Of a stretch of DNA of 53,008 nt, positions 43,451 through 52,701 are shown piece after piece. The DNA is from Gammaproteobacteria bacterium (GTDB lineage Bacteria > Pseudomonadota > Gammaproteobacteria > S012-40). A model generated the notes under the pieces. The model was not told the DNA's origin, did no database searches, and saw only the letters and a program-made list of their open reading frames with translations. Location: positions 1 through 53,008 of the forward strand of contig JAOUJM010000004.1 of assembly GCA_029883265.1 (NCBI GenBank). The letters are read 5' to 3'. Every line of letters starts with the position of its first letter. The stretch's first letter is position 1. The translations under genes and the position numbers were made by a program.

Positions 43451-44392
43451 TTATTCAAACGAAGCTTTTTCAGCTTCTAATACAGCCAGACTGACGTGTT
43501 TGCCAATTTGATTATCAAAATCAACCCAGCCATGAAAGGCTTTGAGTTTGGCTACGATTTTGGGTTTCATTTCAAAATCACTCAAACCTTCATCCATTAA
43601 TTCACTAGCACTATTATAAATAATCGAAAGATAATTTTTGAAAGTTGACACCATGGCGGCGTCGCCTGTCGGGCCGTGGCCAGGGACAAATATTTTCGCG
43701 CCTGAAGCTAGGGCTACGTCACAGGCATTGATACTTCCACGAAAGCTTGCATCGTCCAAGCGTCCAAGACGCTGATTTAATATATTATCACCTGACACCA
43801 AAACCTTGTCTTCGACAATGTGAATCATAATGTCAGTGCCACTATGCGCTTGTTTGGGTGCTAGGATTTCAAACGTATAATTATCGACTATAATACGAGC
43901 AGCATCATTAACGGCTTTTTCTGGAATGACGGCTATAGTACCTTTTGTGGCACCTTTGGTCATATCCATCATTATTTTTAACCAACGATCCGCAGCGCCT
44001 GCATTGGCTTGGCTAATCATCTCTGGATGAGCAAGAAATTTGGCATTTGGAAAGGTGTTTTTAATCGCATGATTACCTAACCAATGATCCCCATGAACAT
44101 GGGTAGATAAAACATGTGTGATCGGTTTGTTGGTTAATTTTTTAATTTGACGCAGCACCATTTCACCCGTGTAAAGGCTGGAGCCTGGATCGATTAGTAC
44201 CACGCTTTTTGCTGTAATCGTGAACACTGGATTATTCATGAAGCCTTTATTTTCTGGTGAGGGGAAGCCTGCCGGTCCATGGATCACATAGCTGTTTTCA
44301 GCGATTTTGTCGGCGGCATAATCGGGGACAGTATCTGCCAACGCAGCTAGACTCAGTAGTAATAAACAAAAAAATAGCAGGAAAAACTTCAT
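43451..44392 (-). CDS. Secreted MBL-fold metallo-hydrolase
   Basis: 313 residues with signal peptide MKFFLLFFCLLLLSLAALAD. The zinc-binding motif HVHGDH (His98, His100, Asp102, His103 in STHVHGDHWLGNH) is complete. The further ligands follow as QAHSGTDIM, VSGDNIL and VPGHGPTGD. It is therefore a two-zinc hydrolase in the periplasm. The surrounding sequence resembles the quinoprotein-relay/SoxH-like group more than true beta-lactamases, but substrate is unknown. Confidence 0.9.
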   Translation of the reverse strand: MKFFLLFFCLLLLSLAALADTVPDYAADKIAENSYVIHGPAGFPSPENKGFMNNPVFTITAKSVVLIDPGSSLYTGEMVLRQIKKLTNKPITHVLSTHVHGDHWLGNHAIKNTFPNAKFLAHPEMISQANAGAADRWLKIMMDMTKGATKGTIAVIPEKAVNDAARIIVDNYTFEILAPKQAHSGTDIMIHIVEDKVLVSGDNILNQRLGRLDDASFRGSINACDVALASGAKIFVPGHGPTGDAAMVSTFKNYLSIIYNSASELMDEGLSDFEMKPKIVAKLKAFHGWVDFDNQIGKHVSLAVLEAEKASFE

Positions 44393-44840
44393 AAATTGTG
44401 CTCCAAAATATTAACTTATGTGCGGCAACAGCGATCATAGCATAAGGCAATAATAAGACCGGACAGCTTGGTTTTTGTTTATAAGACTAGGATTCTTTGT
44501 GGATGTTTGACCATATTTCGTAGTCGTTTTTCATTGGGGATTGAATGCGCCCAAGCCGGATTAATGAGTTTATAGCAGCAATAAACATTTGAAGAAAGCT
44601 ATAAAAATTTTGCAATCTGTAGCCGAATATTGGAACATTTGAAGACAAATTGGTTTGTGAAGTATGGTGTTGAGATTATCACCAATGATTATTTTCTAAT
44701 GATTGAAAAATATTTGCTGATTGAGTTTAAGCAAGAATTCCTGGGAGACCATTGCTCACCGCGAAACCAGTAACGATGGCGTTATTGGATGATCTGGCGG
44801 TAGCGGAATATTGCATTTGTTAATGTTAATTTTGTGTGAA
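44393..44840. other. Gene-free stretch
   Basis: It lies between the metallo-hydrolase start and the terminator of the large lipoprotein. AT-rich, no ORF with a binding site, no palindrome of note. The hydrolase promoter should be here but was not assigned. Confidence 0.4.
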
Positions 44841-44872
44841 AAAAAACCCGGTAATCGCTACCGGGTTTTTTT
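44841..44872. terminator. Strong bidirectional intrinsic terminator
   Basis: AAAAAACCCGGTA-atcgc-TACCGGGTTTTTTT lies 15 bases beyond the stop of the large lipoprotein gene on the minus strand. Confidence 0.9.
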
Positions 44873-44886
44873 GTGAATGTAACTAT

Positions 44887-47800
44887 TTAGCGTCGTCGCC
44901 AACCACCGAATAAACTTGCAGCGGGTTTTATAATCTGCGTGGCAGGTTTTAATGCTTTGCGTTGCTCTACCAAGCTTTTGAAAACAGGTTTGGCGGGAGT
45001 GCCTAGATTCGGATCATAAGCATAACCATACATAACACCGCTATCATAACGACTGACTAGTTGCTCAATATTACTGCCCAAAGCGGCGCTTGCCCATAAC
45101 TCATCAACACTGCTTACAAAATCAAGATCGTGAACGCCCAAGGTGAAATTGAAATAATCAAAACTCACCCAATCTTGTTTACTGCTTGGCAGTGTAGGAA
45201 AAGTCCATTTGGTCGCATTGCCGGGTAATTGCACCTGCCAGGTCGTTACTCCGTTTGTGGTGTTAGGTGAAGAACCATAAAACGACATCGCTAAGCTCGT
45301 AATATCACGCGGCGATTCACCTCGATACGACCAAGTCATGCTTTTTTGGTTAGGATCATAAGGAGTGTCAGCAATAATAAACTCATAATCCGGCAAATTA
45401 AATTGCATGGTTGACGGTGGTGTACTGCCATAACGTTTAGTACTGCTCAACGTGGTGTTAGTGTTGTAGGAAGAGACCGTAAACCAATATTGATCCACAG
45501 GAATTGTTACTGGGAAATTCATTGAGGTCAATAAACCGGCGACACTGGTTTCATCGCTTATGCTACTGAGATTAGCCAAAGTGGTAATGCGATTATCCCA
45601 AAAACTAGTAACATCCAAACTTGCATAAGTGCTGCTAGCATTACTGCTCCAAGTAATCGCCGATGGGCTTGAACTTAAATCAATAGTGAGTGCGTCCACG
45701 CCCGTCAATGGCTCATTTTCGATAAAGCCATAAGCTAAAACCTCACCCGTGCTACTGCGTGCTATGGCTGCCATATTGATACTGGCTTCATCGCAAACGC
45801 TTATGCTTTGTCCCGAGCTTTGCACATATTGGTAATCAGGGAAGCTAACAAAATAACTAGTGTTTGCGGGAATATTGCTGAAGTTTAAGCTGACCGGTTT
45901 GCTTGCACAGGTTTGCATGCGCTTATCCACGCCAGTCACGTCTTGGTTGCCTGCACTCAGACTTAAATCCATAGCGGTATAAAAAACTAATTCACCCACA
46001 GGGATTTGATTGAAACTGCGAATCGCACGCTCAGTACCAAGGTTTTCACTGGTGTTTTCCCAGAAAAAAGCAATATCAGCGCGTGTACGGCCAATATCAC
46101 CAAAATCAGCAACACCTGATGCATCGGTGGTGATTTCAGTGGCAATGCTGCCATCGCTATTATACAAAACCACCATTACACCAGATACTAAAGCATCGCT
46201 GATTGGATTGTTTTTCAAGGTCAGTTTTAAAACAGTGCCGGTGACGCCACCACCCCAAACTAAATTCAGGGTTTGTGAAGTCGTACCGCCGTGGGCGTCA
46301 TCGACAGTCACCGTAAGGCTGCTTGTGCCAACCCCACTTGCTGGTGCAGTCCAGTTTACGCTGTTGCCACTGCTGGTATTTAAAGTTCCACCACCACTGC
46401 TGCTCCAACTATAGGTTAGTGCATCATTGTCGCCATCGTTTGCGGTGACACTAATGGTGACCGATTGATTATTGGCGATTAAGCCTTCCGGTATACGATC
46501 AATCGTAGAGATCTCGGGCACGCGATTTTGCAAATTAAAATTAAGCGTTAAAGGATTAGTTGCATCTGTGACGCTGACGGTTTCACTAACTAACCATGGC
46601 GCAAAAATAGTGACGGGTACATTGATTGGAACTTCAAACGAGTACATGCCTTGCGCATCAGTTGTCGTCGAAGCGCCGAGGTTGTTGGATAATTCGAAAT
46701 TGGTTTTAGGCTTGCCATCACGATCGTTGACCAAGCCTTGAATAACACCATCGAATCGGATTTGAATCGGATTTTGTAAATCAACACATTCTCCAGAATT
46801 ATCCAATGTTGAGCCTTGAGTTGTCGGCGTGTTTAAAACATCGCTGGTCACATCACCCTCGGCAGCATCGCTTATATCGTAATAAAAATTTACGCCACCG
46901 TATTCGACAAATAATTTAATTTGTTCAGGATTTGCAACATCGGTGGTGCGTTTAACGGTGACATAGGCGCGTCCATCGGTATTCGTATTGGCAGGGCGGG
47001 AGCGGCCATTATAACTTACACCCTCACCAATGAGTCGTACGTTTGCTAATGCATTACCATCCTTATCCAATACTTGTGTGCCTAGACAAGTATGCTGAGT
47101 GACGGGACGGTCCACGTTCCACCAAGAGAAATGAGTGACTTTTGCTTGCGCGAATAATATGCCGCCAACATCAACAATTAATGCATTGTCTATGTCATTT
47201 TCACCATCATCTGGGTCTGCGTCTTCACGTACCCAACTGGCGCTGGTTTCGTTATACGACCACCACTCGATAGTGTCCCCGGCTGCATATTGGGATTGCA
47301 AACTATCCGGTAGACGTACGGTCAGCATGGCGGGTTTATCTAATGTCGTGAGTTCATTTCCCTCGGCATCAACCATGGTAATTTCCGTATAAGCGACACT
47401 TTCCAGAGGCGTGTCGGGATTTTCTACGGTGGATTCAGCCGCCATAAAATCACCGGGGAAAACTGCACGACCGCTATCCGTGGTAGGATCACCCGTCGCA
47501 ATACTCACCGATACAGTTGAATTGACAAGAATACTATCAGCCGCTAAATCTAAACTCACCAGATCACCACCAGCATCGGCCGGCACAGTAAGCATTTGGG
47601 CTTGTGATAAATCTACGTTTTCTTGCATTTGATAGCGTAAAAGTTTGGCATCAACCGCCACAGTCTGACCAATATTAACAGGGATGCGGCGTTGATAAGT
47701 GCCATAGCCATCTTTTTCATAAGTAATAACGATTTCGTCATTGGTTTGCAAAGGCACTTGCAAACGGTAACTGCCATTCACATCACTTAATGTGGATTGG

Positions 47801-48009
47801 TTCGCTGCTGAGACTTTAACTTTTTCCAATGGATTATCCGCGCTCACATTTCCAGAAATATACACATACTGCTGAGCGATTTTATTCGATCCATCATCAT
47901 TTTTGTTGCGACTGTCCTTGCTGCTGCAAGAAGCTAGCGTCAGCAAACTCATACTAAAGCCAAGTAGCAGTAGGGAAAAAACAAACTGCAATAGTAAATT
48001 TCTATTCAT
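44887..48009 (-). CDS. Large surface lipoprotein with carboxypeptidase-like and cadherin/PKD-like domains
   Basis: 1040 residues. Lipobox LASC (Cys28) after a hydrophobic signal, then a charged linker. Domains in order: a carboxypeptidase regulatory-like domain (~45-125, YISGNVSADNPLEKVKVSAA); a ZU5/Ig-like region (~130-300); a second regulatory-like unit (~305-390); a third (~420-490, VIQGLVNDRDGKPKTNFELS); a cadherin-like repeat (~495-580, DNDALTYSWSSSGGGTLNTS); a fourth regulatory-like unit (~590-660); then a ~370-residue strand-rich C-terminus. It ends in the basic FGGWRRR. Probably displayed on the outer membrane as an adhesin or scaffold. Divergent from the second ECF sigma module. Confidence 0.85.
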   Translation of the reverse strand: MNRNLLLQFVFSLLLLGFSMSLLTLASCSSKDSRNKNDDGSNKIAQQYVYISGNVSADNPLEKVKVSAANQSTLSDVNGSYRLQVPLQTNDEIVITYEKDGYGTYQRRIPVNIGQTVAVDAKLLRYQMQENVDLSQAQMLTVPADAGGDLVSLDLAADSILVNSTVSVSIATGDPTTDSGRAVFPGDFMAAESTVENPDTPLESVAYTEITMVDAEGNELTTLDKPAMLTVRLPDSLQSQYAAGDTIEWWSYNETSASWVREDADPDDGENDIDNALIVDVGGILFAQAKVTHFSWWNVDRPVTQHTCLGTQVLDKDGNALANVRLIGEGVSYNGRSRPANTNTDGRAYVTVKRTTDVANPEQIKLFVEYGGVNFYYDISDAAEGDVTSDVLNTPTTQGSTLDNSGECVDLQNPIQIRFDGVIQGLVNDRDGKPKTNFELSNNLGASTTTDAQGMYSFEVPINVPVTIFAPWLVSETVSVTDATNPLTLNFNLQNRVPEISTIDRIPEGLIANNQSVTISVTANDGDNDALTYSWSSSGGGTLNTSSGNSVNWTAPASGVGTSSLTVTVDDAHGGTTSQTLNLVWGGGVTGTVLKLTLKNNPISDALVSGVMVVLYNSDGSIATEITTDASGVADFGDIGRTRADIAFFWENTSENLGTERAIRSFNQIPVGELVFYTAMDLSLSAGNQDVTGVDKRMQTCASKPVSLNFSNIPANTSYFVSFPDYQYVQSSGQSISVCDEASINMAAIARSSTGEVLAYGFIENEPLTGVDALTIDLSSSPSAITWSSNASSTYASLDVTSFWDNRITTLANLSSISDETSVAGLLTSMNFPVTIPVDQYWFTVSSYNTNTTLSSTKRYGSTPPSTMQFNLPDYEFIIADTPYDPNQKSMTWSYRGESPRDITSLAMSFYGSSPNTTNGVTTWQVQLPGNATKWTFPTLPSSKQDWVSFDYFNFTLGVHDLDFVSSVDELWASAALGSNIEQLVSRYDSGVMYGYAYDPNLGTPAKPVFKSLVEQRKALKPATQIIKPAASLFGGWRRR

Positions 48010-48294
48010 AGCTACACCTTTATTTAAATTAACCTAATGCCGTGCTGTTAATGCTTGTTATAATGTTTCTCAAGTCTGCGATTGCGATTTTTGTGCCGCA
48101 GAATTGGTGAAAAAATTATAAAATTCATGCAGTTATTGCTGGTTGATTAGTGATCAATGAGGGTTAATCACTTAAATAGACTAGGTAGTTAAGGCGACAG
48201 AAAAATTTCTGGGCAGCGTATACTGATACTAAAAGCGGCAATCTGTGAAATTTAAAGTAACACCCTCAGGTATTCATGGTGTTTAACTAGACAA
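48010..48294. promoter_or_regulatory. Divergent control region of the large lipoprotein and the caspase operon
   Basis: 285 bases between two starts. AACACC (48259-48264) and GGTGTT (48278-48283) form an inverted repeat 11 bases before the sigma start codon, where a Shine-Dalgarno is lacking. It may be a regulatory dyad or mRNA hairpin. A GTAACACC string is ECF -35-like but is too close to the start codon to be convincing. Confidence 0.3.
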
Positions 48295-48807
48295 ATGGAA
48301 AATCAACAACAAAAACCGATTAATGTAGAAGATTGCTATCGACGCTATGGACCGATGGTTTTACGTCGATGTCGGCAACTTCTTGGCGATGAATCATCAG
48401 CGGTGGATGCCATGCAAGACGTATTTGTTAAATTGATTCGCTATGAGGACCGGCTCACGGGTGATGCGCTTTCCTCATTACTTTACCGAATGGCGACTAA
48501 TGTTTGCTTGAATAAATTGCGTAGTGAGCGTCGACATCCAAAGGCTGATATGGATGAGCAGCAATCGTTATTAGAGCAAATTGCCGATAGCGAGGATTTG
48601 GAAGATAAAACCATTGCTACTCATATACTAGAACGCCTTTTTCGGCGACAACCTGAATCCACAAAAGTGATGGCCGTATTGCATTATCATGACGGCTTAA
48701 CTTTGGAGGAAGTGGCTGAAGCTGTGGGCATGTCCGTATCAGGGGTGCGTAAACGTCTACGTGGCTTGCGCGAGCGCCTGAAACTATTGCAAGGAGAGCT
48801 TGCATGA
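48295..48807 (+). CDS. ECF-type RNA polymerase sigma factor (second module)
   Basis: 170 residues. Region 2: YGPMVLRRCRQLLGDESSAV followed by DAMQDVFVKLIRYEDRL and SSLLYRMATNVCLNKLRSER. Region 4: VMAVLHYHDGLTLEEVAEAV followed by GMSVSGVRKRLRGLRERL. It lacks a C-terminal extension. Its stop overlaps the next start (ATGA), so the sigma, its probable anti-sigma and the caspase protein are made together. The regulon is unknown; autoregulation is likely. Confidence 0.92.
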   Translation: MENQQQKPINVEDCYRRYGPMVLRRCRQLLGDESSAVDAMQDVFVKLIRYEDRLTGDALSSLLYRMATNVCLNKLRSERRHPKADMDEQQSLLEQIADSEDLEDKTIATHILERLFRRQPESTKVMAVLHYHDGLTLEEVAEAVGMSVSGVRKRLRGLRERLKLLQGELA

Positions 48808-49625
48808 GTCAGCAACTACGTAGAATTAGTGATTTGGAACTGGAACAGTTTCTGTTAGAGGAATTGCCTGTCGGTAAAATGAATGCCATTCATGATCGTC
48901 TCCGTGAGGATAGGGAGTTACAAGAGCGTTTAGCCGCTATTAAATTGAGTAACGAGCAAATTCTCGAGCGATATCCAGTCAATGACGTGTGCCAGGATAT
49001 TCGTTTAAAACATAACGAATGGCAGGACAAACATTTTCGGCAACAACGTCGTCAGTCAAAAACGATTCGTTGGCTTGCTTACGGTTTACCCGTAGTGCTT
49101 GTAGCTGTGATTGGCGTCAATTTGCAAAACGATGATTTAAGTGTTGTGACAAATTTGCCGACAACCTTGTCTTTGCCCGGTAATGGTATCCGTACCAAAG
49201 GTTTAAACCCTAGTCTGGAGATAATGCAAATCACACAACATCAACAGCGTCGCTTGCAATCCGGTGATGAATTACAAAGTGGTGATGTGATTCAAATGAG
49301 TTATCAGGGTGTCGGTCGTCGTTATGGCGTCATTTTATCGGTGGATGGCAACCGCAATGTGACCTTACATTATCCCAATGAAGTGGGTGAATCAATTGAA
49401 TTGAAAACGGGTAAAACTCCACTGGGATTTTCTTATGAGTTGGATAACGCACCCGCTTTTGAACATTTTGTTTTTCTCACATCGGATCAAATGATTGATG
49501 TTGAGCAAGTAATTCAAGCCCTGCAGAAAAATGCGGCAAGCATTACTGCGACCCGTGCCAATGATTTGGACGTAGATAGTCATATTGAGCAATATTGGTT
49601 TTTTCTTAAAAAATCGAGTTCCTAA
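48804..49625 (+). CDS. Membrane anti-sigma-like protein with DUF4384-like domain
   Basis: 273 residues. N-terminal cytosolic part: ISDLELEQFLLEELPVGKMN AIHDRL, resembling the start of anti-sigma factors (leucine/acid pattern, no zinc Cys). One membrane helix follows (about 88-107, TIRWLAYGLPVVLVAVIGVN). The periplasmic domain contains LQSGDVIQMSYQGVGRRYGV followed by ILSVDGNRNVTLHYPNEVGE, like DUF4384, a domain that recurs next to caspase-family genes. It overlaps the sigma gene by 4 bases and the caspase gene by 1. It probably sequesters the sigma factor until a periplasmic signal arrives. Confidence 0.75.
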   Translation: MSQQLRRISDLELEQFLLEELPVGKMNAIHDRLREDRELQERLAAIKLSNEQILERYPVNDVCQDIRLKHNEWQDKHFRQQRRQSKTIRWLAYGLPVVLVAVIGVNLQNDDLSVVTNLPTTLSLPGNGIRTKGLNPSLEIMQITQHQQRRLQSGDELQSGDVIQMSYQGVGRRYGVILSVDGNRNVTLHYPNEVGESIELKTGKTPLGFSYELDNAPAFEHFVFLTSDQMIDVEQVIQALQKNAASITATRANDLDVDSHIEQYWFFLKKSSS

Positions 49626-52015
49626 TGGTTGCCCGAGTTATTATATTATTTTTTTGCAGCCTCGGTGTTCTATGGGCGCAAGAGCAAGACCTGAGTTTAA
49701 TGAAAATTCAGCGTTATGCACTTATTGTTGGCGCGAATGACGGGGGTGCCGGGCGAACCGTATTGCAATATGCACAAAGTGACGCTCGCGCAGTTGCTCA
49801 GGTATTAAAAAATTTAGGTGGTTTGGAAACTCGAAACCAAATTTTATTAAGTGAACCTAGTGCACAGGGAATCTTGGCTCAACTCGATCAGCTCAAACGC
49901 AAACTAGCCTACCAAGATGGCAATTCCATGTTGCGCAAAGAATTATTTTTCTACTATTCAGGTCATAGCGATGAAAACGGGTTGTTATTACAAGGTGAGC
50001 ATTTAACCTATAAACAACTCAAAGACGCTTTGAATAGTGTAAACGCGGACGTACGCGTCGCGGTTCTGGACTCATGCGCTTCCGGTGCGTTTACCCGGCT
50101 AAAAGGTGGTAAAAAGCGCCAAGCATTTTTAATGGATGAATCATCAAAAGTGAAAGGTTATGCGTTTTTAACGTCAAGCTCGGCAGATGAAGCGGCGCAG
50201 GAATCCGATGCGATTGGTGGTTCTTATTTTACACATTATTTTGTTTCGGCATTGCGTGGCGCAGCGGATGTCAGTAATGATAAAAAAGTAACGCTCAACG
50301 AAGCGTATCAATATGCATTTCATGAAACCCTAGCACGTACAGAAAATAGTTTAAGTGGACCGCAGCACGCGGCTTATGACTTCCAGTTATCGGGTGCGGG
50401 TGAGTTGGTACTGACAGATTTACGCCGAACCAATGCGACCCTGGTTTTGCCAAAAGAAATGGATGGCAAAGTGTTTATCCGGGATTTAGCAGGACGCTTG
50501 GTGGTGGAAATGCGAAAACAACCGGCGCGGGTGGTGAGTCTAGGTTTGGAACCGAAAAAATACGTGGTCAGCGTCGATAGTGATACAGGTTTAATGCGCA
50601 AACGCGTGCAAATTTCCAATGGTAGTGTTGTCTTTTTGGATATGGCATCTTTTGAAACAATCGTGAAAGAGCAAACCGTGGCGCGTGGTGATATTGAAGC
50701 TAAGCCAGTCGTCGCTTGGCCACATAAAACCGTGGACTCCCGAATGTCAGTAACGCCAGAATTAACCTGGGACCGAGGTGTACAAGGCGATGGATTGGAA
50801 CAGATTGGTACGCATATTAATTTATTCATGGGAAAAGTCTATCGTGTACGCGGTATCGATGCAGGTTTGTTTGTCAATCGAGTGGAACAAGACATGATTG
50901 GTGGCCAAGGGGTTGGTCTGATCAACCATGTTCAAGGCAATGTGGACGGTGGTCAAGGCGCGGGCATTGGAAACGTAGTTGGTGGTGACGTACAAGGCGG
51001 CCAGGGCGCCGGTGTATTTAATGTCGTGTTTGGGAATTTGCGCGGCGGCCAAGGCGCAGGTGTGTTTAATTTGGTTCGTGGTGATGCTCATGCGGGTCAG
51101 GCCGCGGGTGTGTTCAATGTGGTTGAGGGCAGTATGCTAGGCGGTCAAGCCGCAGGGCAATTTAACATTGTGCGCGGTAACTTAACCGGTGGGCAATCGG
51201 CAGGTTTATTTAACATTGTTGAGCACAATGTTCGTGGTGCACAAGTGAGTGGCGTGTTCAATTTGGCCAAAGGAAAAATTGTAGGTGCACAAGTCGCGGG
51301 TTTGTTTAATATGAGTTTTGGTGAAATTAAAGGTGCGCAAGTGAGTGGCTTGTTTAATATCGCTCGTGATGAAGTTGCAGGTGCACAAGTCGCTGGTTTT
51401 TTTAATAGCTCCCAGTATCGTCACAAAGGAACCCAAGTTGGATTAGTGAATTATGCTGCCGATGTTAAAGGCACTCAAGTGGGTTTATTGAATATCGCCG
51501 ATAAGATGACTGGAATGCCTGTCGGCATTATCAATATTATTGGTAATGGTCGAACCAATGTGGATTTTACATATGATAATCGTGATTTCGCTAGTATTGA
51601 TTTGAAATCGGGTACAAGACATTTCTACAGCGTATTGCAATGGTCTCATGGAGGTGGAGAGAAAACTCAACTAGGTTACGGCATGGGATTGCATTTGTTT
51701 GATCAAGATTATTTTCGCTTGGATTTTGACGTGCTGGGTAGTGCTCAGTGGAATTTTGATCATATCACATGTGCGGAATGCGTGGTGCGTAATCCCAAGT
51801 TAAGTGCGCGTTTAGGTGTTGCGCTACCTTTAACAAAACGTTTTGCATTAAACACTGTTTTTGCTTTAAATGCCCAGTATCGTAATCATCCTGAATTGGA
51901 AAACACGCCTCACTACGTAAAAACACATACGGTCAAAGTCACGGATAATAATAATACCGAACGGACCTACGCCATTAAACTCTGGCCCAGTGTGAATATT
52001 GGTTTTCAATTTTAG
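49625..52015 (+). CDS. Exported caspase-family protease fused to 16-residue repeats and a C-terminal barrel-like domain
   Basis: 796 residues. Signal peptide MVARVIILFFCSLGVLWAQE. The caspase-fold (peptidase C14) domain (~28-265) has the catalytic dyad His114 (FFYYSGHSDENGLLL) and Cys151 (AVLDSCASGAFTRL). It also has an acid-rich substrate region SSADEAAQESDAIGGSYFTH. Residues ~265-345 are an Ig-like linker (FIRDLAGRLVVEMRKQPARV). From residue 426 come eleven 16-residue repeats of type GGQGAGVFNVVxGNxx, then three 14-residue units GTQVGLxNxADxxx. They probably form a beta-solenoid. The last ~150 residues, ending VNIGFQF with terminal Phe, look like an outer-membrane barrel. It is translationally coupled to a DUF4384 anti-sigma-like protein and an ECF sigma factor. 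Confidence 0.9.
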   Translation: MVARVIILFFCSLGVLWAQEQDLSLMKIQRYALIVGANDGGAGRTVLQYAQSDARAVAQVLKNLGGLETRNQILLSEPSAQGILAQLDQLKRKLAYQDGNSMLRKELFFYYSGHSDENGLLLQGEHLTYKQLKDALNSVNADVRVAVLDSCASGAFTRLKGGKKRQAFLMDESSKVKGYAFLTSSSADEAAQESDAIGGSYFTHYFVSALRGAADVSNDKKVTLNEAYQYAFHETLARTENSLSGPQHAAYDFQLSGAGELVLTDLRRTNATLVLPKEMDGKVFIRDLAGRLVVEMRKQPARVVSLGLEPKKYVVSVDSDTGLMRKRVQISNGSVVFLDMASFETIVKEQTVARGDIEAKPVVAWPHKTVDSRMSVTPELTWDRGVQGDGLEQIGTHINLFMGKVYRVRGIDAGLFVNRVEQDMIGGQGVGLINHVQGNVDGGQGAGIGNVVGGDVQGGQGAGVFNVVFGNLRGGQGAGVFNLVRGDAHAGQAAGVFNVVEGSMLGGQAAGQFNIVRGNLTGGQSAGLFNIVEHNVRGAQVSGVFNLAKGKIVGAQVAGLFNMSFGEIKGAQVSGLFNIARDEVAGAQVAGFFNSSQYRHKGTQVGLVNYAADVKGTQVGLLNIADKMTGMPVGIINIIGNGRTNVDFTYDNRDFASIDLKSGTRHFYSVLQWSHGGGEKTQLGYGMGLHLFDQDYFRLDFDVLGSAQWNFDHITCAECVVRNPKLSARLGVALPLTKRFALNTVFALNAQYRNHPELENTPHYVKTHTVKVTDNNNTERTYAIKLWPSVNIGFQF
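50900..51511 (+). repeat. Tandem 48-bp coding repeats in the caspase gene
   Basis: Eleven consecutive 48-bp units (50900-51427) encode a 16-residue repeat, followed by two 42-bp units (to 51511) and a degenerate third. Unit consensus: G(G/A)Q(G/A/V)(A/S)GxFN(V/I)(V/A)xGxxx. DNA copies have diverged, so this is an old amplification. The protein repeat resembles the Gly/Asn surface repeats seen in LA_2272-type proteins. Confidence 0.88.
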
Positions 52016-52026
52016 CGGGCTAGCTT

Positions 52027-52701
52027 GTGAATGATGTAGCTAAACTTGATGCAGGTGAATTCCGTCAATGGCTATACCAGCATATTGATGCCGAACGCAA
52101 TGCTGGTTCAACGCCAGTGGTTTGTGGTGATTGTCTTGCTTGTTGTCGCGCCTCTTATTTTATTCATGTGGCGGCTAATGAAAAACAAGCGCTTGCCTCC
52201 ATTCCGAAACCATTGTTGTTTACAGCACCAGGCATGGCGCCGGGGCATTATTTGATGGGATATGATCAACAAGGTCGCTGCCCAATGCTAAAGCAGCAGC
52301 AGTGCACAATTTATTCGAAACGACCTTTAACCTGTCGTCAATACGATTGCCGCATTTTTACTGCAACGGGTATTAATCCTAAAGAAGTTGAGAAAAAAGA
52401 AATTGCGCAACAAGTACAGCGTTGGCAATTTACTTATGCCGATGCTGCTGCGCAGGCCCTGCATCAATCCGTGAAACGTGCAGCAAGCTTTCTGCAAGAC
52501 CATGGCGAACAATTTCCAAAACAATTCATGCCGGGTAATAGCACTCAACTTGCCGCATTGGCCATAAACGTGCATGAGTTATTCGTCTCAGAGTCTGCAT
52601 CAAATCAGGTTGATTCCATGATCCAACAAATTATCGAATCAATGCAGCAGACTTCTTTGACGAAAAAAATAAAAAATACTGAAGCTGCCGGAGGCCGATA
52701 A
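52027..52701 (+). CDS. YkgJ-family cysteine-cluster protein
   Basis: 224 residues from GTG 52027. The cysteine cluster is VVCGDCLACCRASYFIHVAA, followed by GRCPMLKQQQCTIYSKRPLT and CRQYDCRIF, typical of YkgJ zinc- or Fe-S-binding proteins. The C-terminus (~150-224) is helical and poorly conserved, ending in KKIKNTEAAGGR. Biochemical role unknown. It follows the caspase gene by 11 bases and may be the last gene of that operon or simply read through. Confidence 0.88.
   Translation: MNDVAKLDAGEFRQWLYQHIDAERNAGSTPVVCGDCLACCRASYFIHVAANEKQALASIPKPLLFTAPGMAPGHYLMGYDQQGRCPMLKQQQCTIYSKRPLTCRQYDCRIFTATGINPKEVEKKEIAQQVQRWQFTYADAAAQALHQSVKRAASFLQDHGEQFPKQFMPGNSTQLAALAINVHELFVSESASNQVDSMIQQIIESMQQTSLTKKIKNTEAAGGR

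Noticed and set aside
46010-47632. Several plus-strand frames opposite the 1040-residue lipoprotein
   Set aside because: They are antisense to a clearly coding frame with a signal peptide and domains; no start signals.
50900-51511. CRISPR array
   Set aside because: The 48-bp periodicity is inside one coding frame, units are contiguous without spacers and encode a 16-residue protein repeat.
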